A stretch of 46,403 bases of DNA, taken from Phycisphaerales bacterium (GTDB taxonomy: Bacteria > Planctomycetota > Phycisphaerae > UBA1845). The DNA lies in assembly GCA_003597935.1 (NCBI GenBank), contig QZJT01000095.1, positions 1 through 46,403 on the forward strand, read 5' to 3'. Position numbers and translations under genes: made by a program. Under the pieces are notes generated by a model, which did not search any database, was not told where the DNA came from, and saw only the letters and a list, made by a program, of their open reading frames with translations. This document shows positions 45,160-46,403 of the stretch, piece after piece (the stretch's first letter is position 1; each line of letters opens with the position of its first letter).

Positions 45160-46032
45160 ATGCTCACGCTGACCTTCCTGGGGACCGGCTCGGCCTTCGC
45201 CAAGCGCAACTTCAACTCGAACGCGCTGGTCGAAGCGTGGCGGGACGGTCCGGATCGCCAGTCGGCGCCCGACGCCACCCTGCTCATCGACTTCGGCGTG
45301 ACCGGGCCGCTGGCGCTGCACGCCCTGATGGGCGTGGCGGGTTTCGAGTACCTGCGCTGCGGAGCCAGCGCCGACTATCGCAGAATCGAGCGCGTCTTCG
45401 TCACGCACACCCACTTCGACCACGTCGGCGGGCTGGAGGAACTGGCCTTCTGCAATCTGCACGTGCAGCGCGACGACGGCGGCGAACCGCGCCGCCCGAT
45501 GCTGCTCTCCGGCGCACCTGTGATCGAGCGGCTCTGGGAGCAATCACTGCGCGGCGGGCTGGGCGTCCTGCACGGACGGGCCGCGTGCCTTGAGGATTAC
45601 TTCGAGGCTGCGGCGATCGACGTCGGCGACGGCCGCGGCTTCCGGCTGCTGGACCGATACCGGCTCGACCTCTTCGCCACGGATCACATCCGTCTGGCCG
45701 AGCCTTACGACTGGCCGTCCTATGGCCTGTGCGTGCGCGACGAGTCGAGCGGCCGTTCCTCGTTCTACTCCGGCGACACGCGGCACGATCCGGCGGCCTT
45801 CGGCCCCATGCTGGCCGCTGCCGACGTGAGCTTTCACGAGGTGCAGCTCGGCGACGAGGAGGATCCCGTTCACGCCCGGCTGGATCAGTTACGCCTCTGG
45901 CCGCCGGAGGTGCGCCGACGGATATGGCTCTACCACTACAGCGACGACTGGGACGCGCCTCGCTTCGCAAGCGTTGCCGGCGAGTTCGCCGGCTTCGCGC
46001 GGCCGGGGCGGCGATACGTGCTGTTCGACTGA
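45160..46032 (+). CDS. MBL-fold metallo-hydrolase
   Basis: 290 aa from ATG 45160. The first strand and loop LTFLGTGSAFAKRNFNSNAL and the THTHFDHVGG motif (His83, His85, Asp87, His88) place it in the metallo-beta-lactamase fold, closest in style to RNase Z/ElaC and phosphodiesterase-like hydrolases. Later metal ligands could be the Asp in FYSGDTRHD and the His in LYHYSDDW. It lacks an obvious RNase Z exosite arm. The substrate is unknown: a phosphodiester or cyclic nucleotide is possible by family. It ends 11 bases before an array of 30-bp repeats. Confidence 0.85.
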   Translation: MLTLTFLGTGSAFAKRNFNSNALVEAWRDGPDRQSAPDATLLIDFGVTGPLALHALMGVAGFEYLRCGASADYRRIERVFVTHTHFDHVGGLEELAFCNLHVQRDDGGEPRRPMLLSGAPVIERLWEQSLRGGLGVLHGRAACLEDYFEAAAIDVGDGRGFRLLDRYRLDLFATDHIRLAEPYDWPSYGLCVRDESSGRSSFYSGDTRHDPAAFGPMLAAADVSFHEVQLGDEEDPVHARLDQLRLWPPEVRRRIWLYHYSDDWDAPRFASVAGEFAGFARPGRRYVLFD

Positions 46033-46042
46033 GCGCGACGCA

Positions 46043-46278
46043 CCCATCCGAACCCGGAGCGTCAGCGACGGGCCCATCCGAACCCGGAGCGTCAGCGACG
46101 GGCCATGCGAACCCGGAGCGTCAGCGACGGGCCCATCCGAACCCGGAGCGTCAGCGACGGGCCCATCCGAACCCGGAGCGTCAGCGACGGGCCATGCGAA
46201 CCCGGAGCGTCAGCGACGGGCCATCCGAACCCGGAGCGTCAGCGACGCGCCATCCGAACCCGGAGCGTCAGCGACGGG
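46043..46278. repeat. eight tandem 29/30-bp repeats
   Basis: Copies start at 46043, 46073, 46103, 46132, 46162, 46192, 46221 and 46250 (lengths 30, 30, 29, 30, 30, 29, 29, 29). The shared core is AACCCGGAGCGTCAGCGACG; starts vary between CCCATCCG, CCATGCG and CCATCCG. Copies 1-3 and 4-6 show the same variant order, so a three-copy block was duplicated. There are no spacers, so this is not a CRISPR array. Several frames encode PGASATG- or NPERQRR-like low complexity. Confidence 0.92.
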
Positions 46279-46403
46279 CGGCCGTCGGAGTTCGCCCGCC
46301 GCGGCGTCGATCGCCGCGCCCACGTTCGTGCGATCGGCCACGAAACGACCCAGTGTGTATGTGAGGGGCGACCGGCGACGCGTGCCGAGCGCTTTCTGAT
46401 CCG
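46210..46403 (-). CDS. possible C-terminal end of an unknown protein (partial)
   Basis: One minus-strand frame is open from the window edge: KALGTRRRSPLTYTLGRFVA, then DRTNVGAAIDAAAGELRR, before it runs into the 30-bp repeats and stops at 46210-46212. The balanced, helix-like composition suggests real coding sequence, but no family is recognised and the fragment is only 64 codons. The repeat array would supply its last 20 or so residues. Confidence 0.3.
   Translation of the reverse strand, partial: DQKALGTRRRSPLTYTLGRFVADRTNVGAAIDAAAGELRRPPVADAPGSDGASLTLRVRMARR

Noticed and set aside
46043..46278. CRISPR array
   Set aside because: The repeats are contiguous, with no unique spacers, and no cas gene is present.

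Overview
The window is a GC-rich bacterial chromosome segment that most resembles a planctomycete (Planctomycetota, possibly Phycisphaerae-like). Supporting signs are three different Hanks-type Ser/Thr kinases, an ECF sigma factor of the TIGR02999 type overlapping a kinase-WD40 gene, a type II pseudopilin of the planctomycete kind, exported PKD and beta-helix proteins, Rhs fragments with an embedded LamG-like domain, and dense families of short non-coding repeats. This is an inference from gene content; no rRNA or tRNA gene was seen.

Layout. 1-12 kb: tail of a ThiF/MoeB-like enzyme, a TPR lipoprotein, an orphan cydB, a 0.5 kb island of three successive three-copy repeat families, a giant M14 carboxypeptidase/S9 dipeptidyl-peptidase fusion, a frameshifted gamma-carbonic-anhydrase-like gene, a kinase-TPR receptor and an ArfB-type release factor. 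12.3-21.3 kb: the main accessory region. A four-gene block (PLD-nuclease/SNF2-type helicase, 83-aa protein, Type ISP-like N6-adenine methyltransferase with specificity domain, 117-aa protein) is bracketed by two Rhs remnants in permuted order and by an IS66 tnpA-like remnant with 21-bp tandem repeats. It looks like a split Type ISP-like restriction or anti-phage system in which a phospholipase-D nuclease sits on the translocase. 21.5-28 kb: two coupled unknown genes, endonuclease IV with an in-frame tandem-repeat insertion, a pseudopilin, a PIN module that appears broken by a deletion, two head-to-tail copies of a 174-bp fold-back element, an HD-GYP protein with an altered HD motif, and a FliD tail remnant.

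28-37 kb: two exported proteins (PKD-repeat and right-handed beta-helix) on the minus strand, then the ECF sigma-factor/kinase-WD40 pair on the plus strand. 37-46 kb: an RDD membrane protein, a lipoprotein, a tail-anchored kinase, an MnmE-like GTPase lacking the C-terminal cysteine motif, a ferritin-like protein, endonuclease V, a short-chain dehydrogenase, an MBL-fold hydrolase, and an array of eight 29/30-bp repeats next to the possible tail of a further gene.

Two themes cross the window. First, four genes (cydB, the gamma-CA-like gene, the pseudopilin, endonuclease V) have a sigma-70-like -10 box ending only 6-7 nt before the start codon, which predicts leaderless mRNAs, while others carry clear Shine-Dalgarno sequences. 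Second, short tandem repeats with units of 18, 21, 24, 27 and 30 bp recur inside or beside genes, and GC-rich hairpin repeats are dispersed between them.
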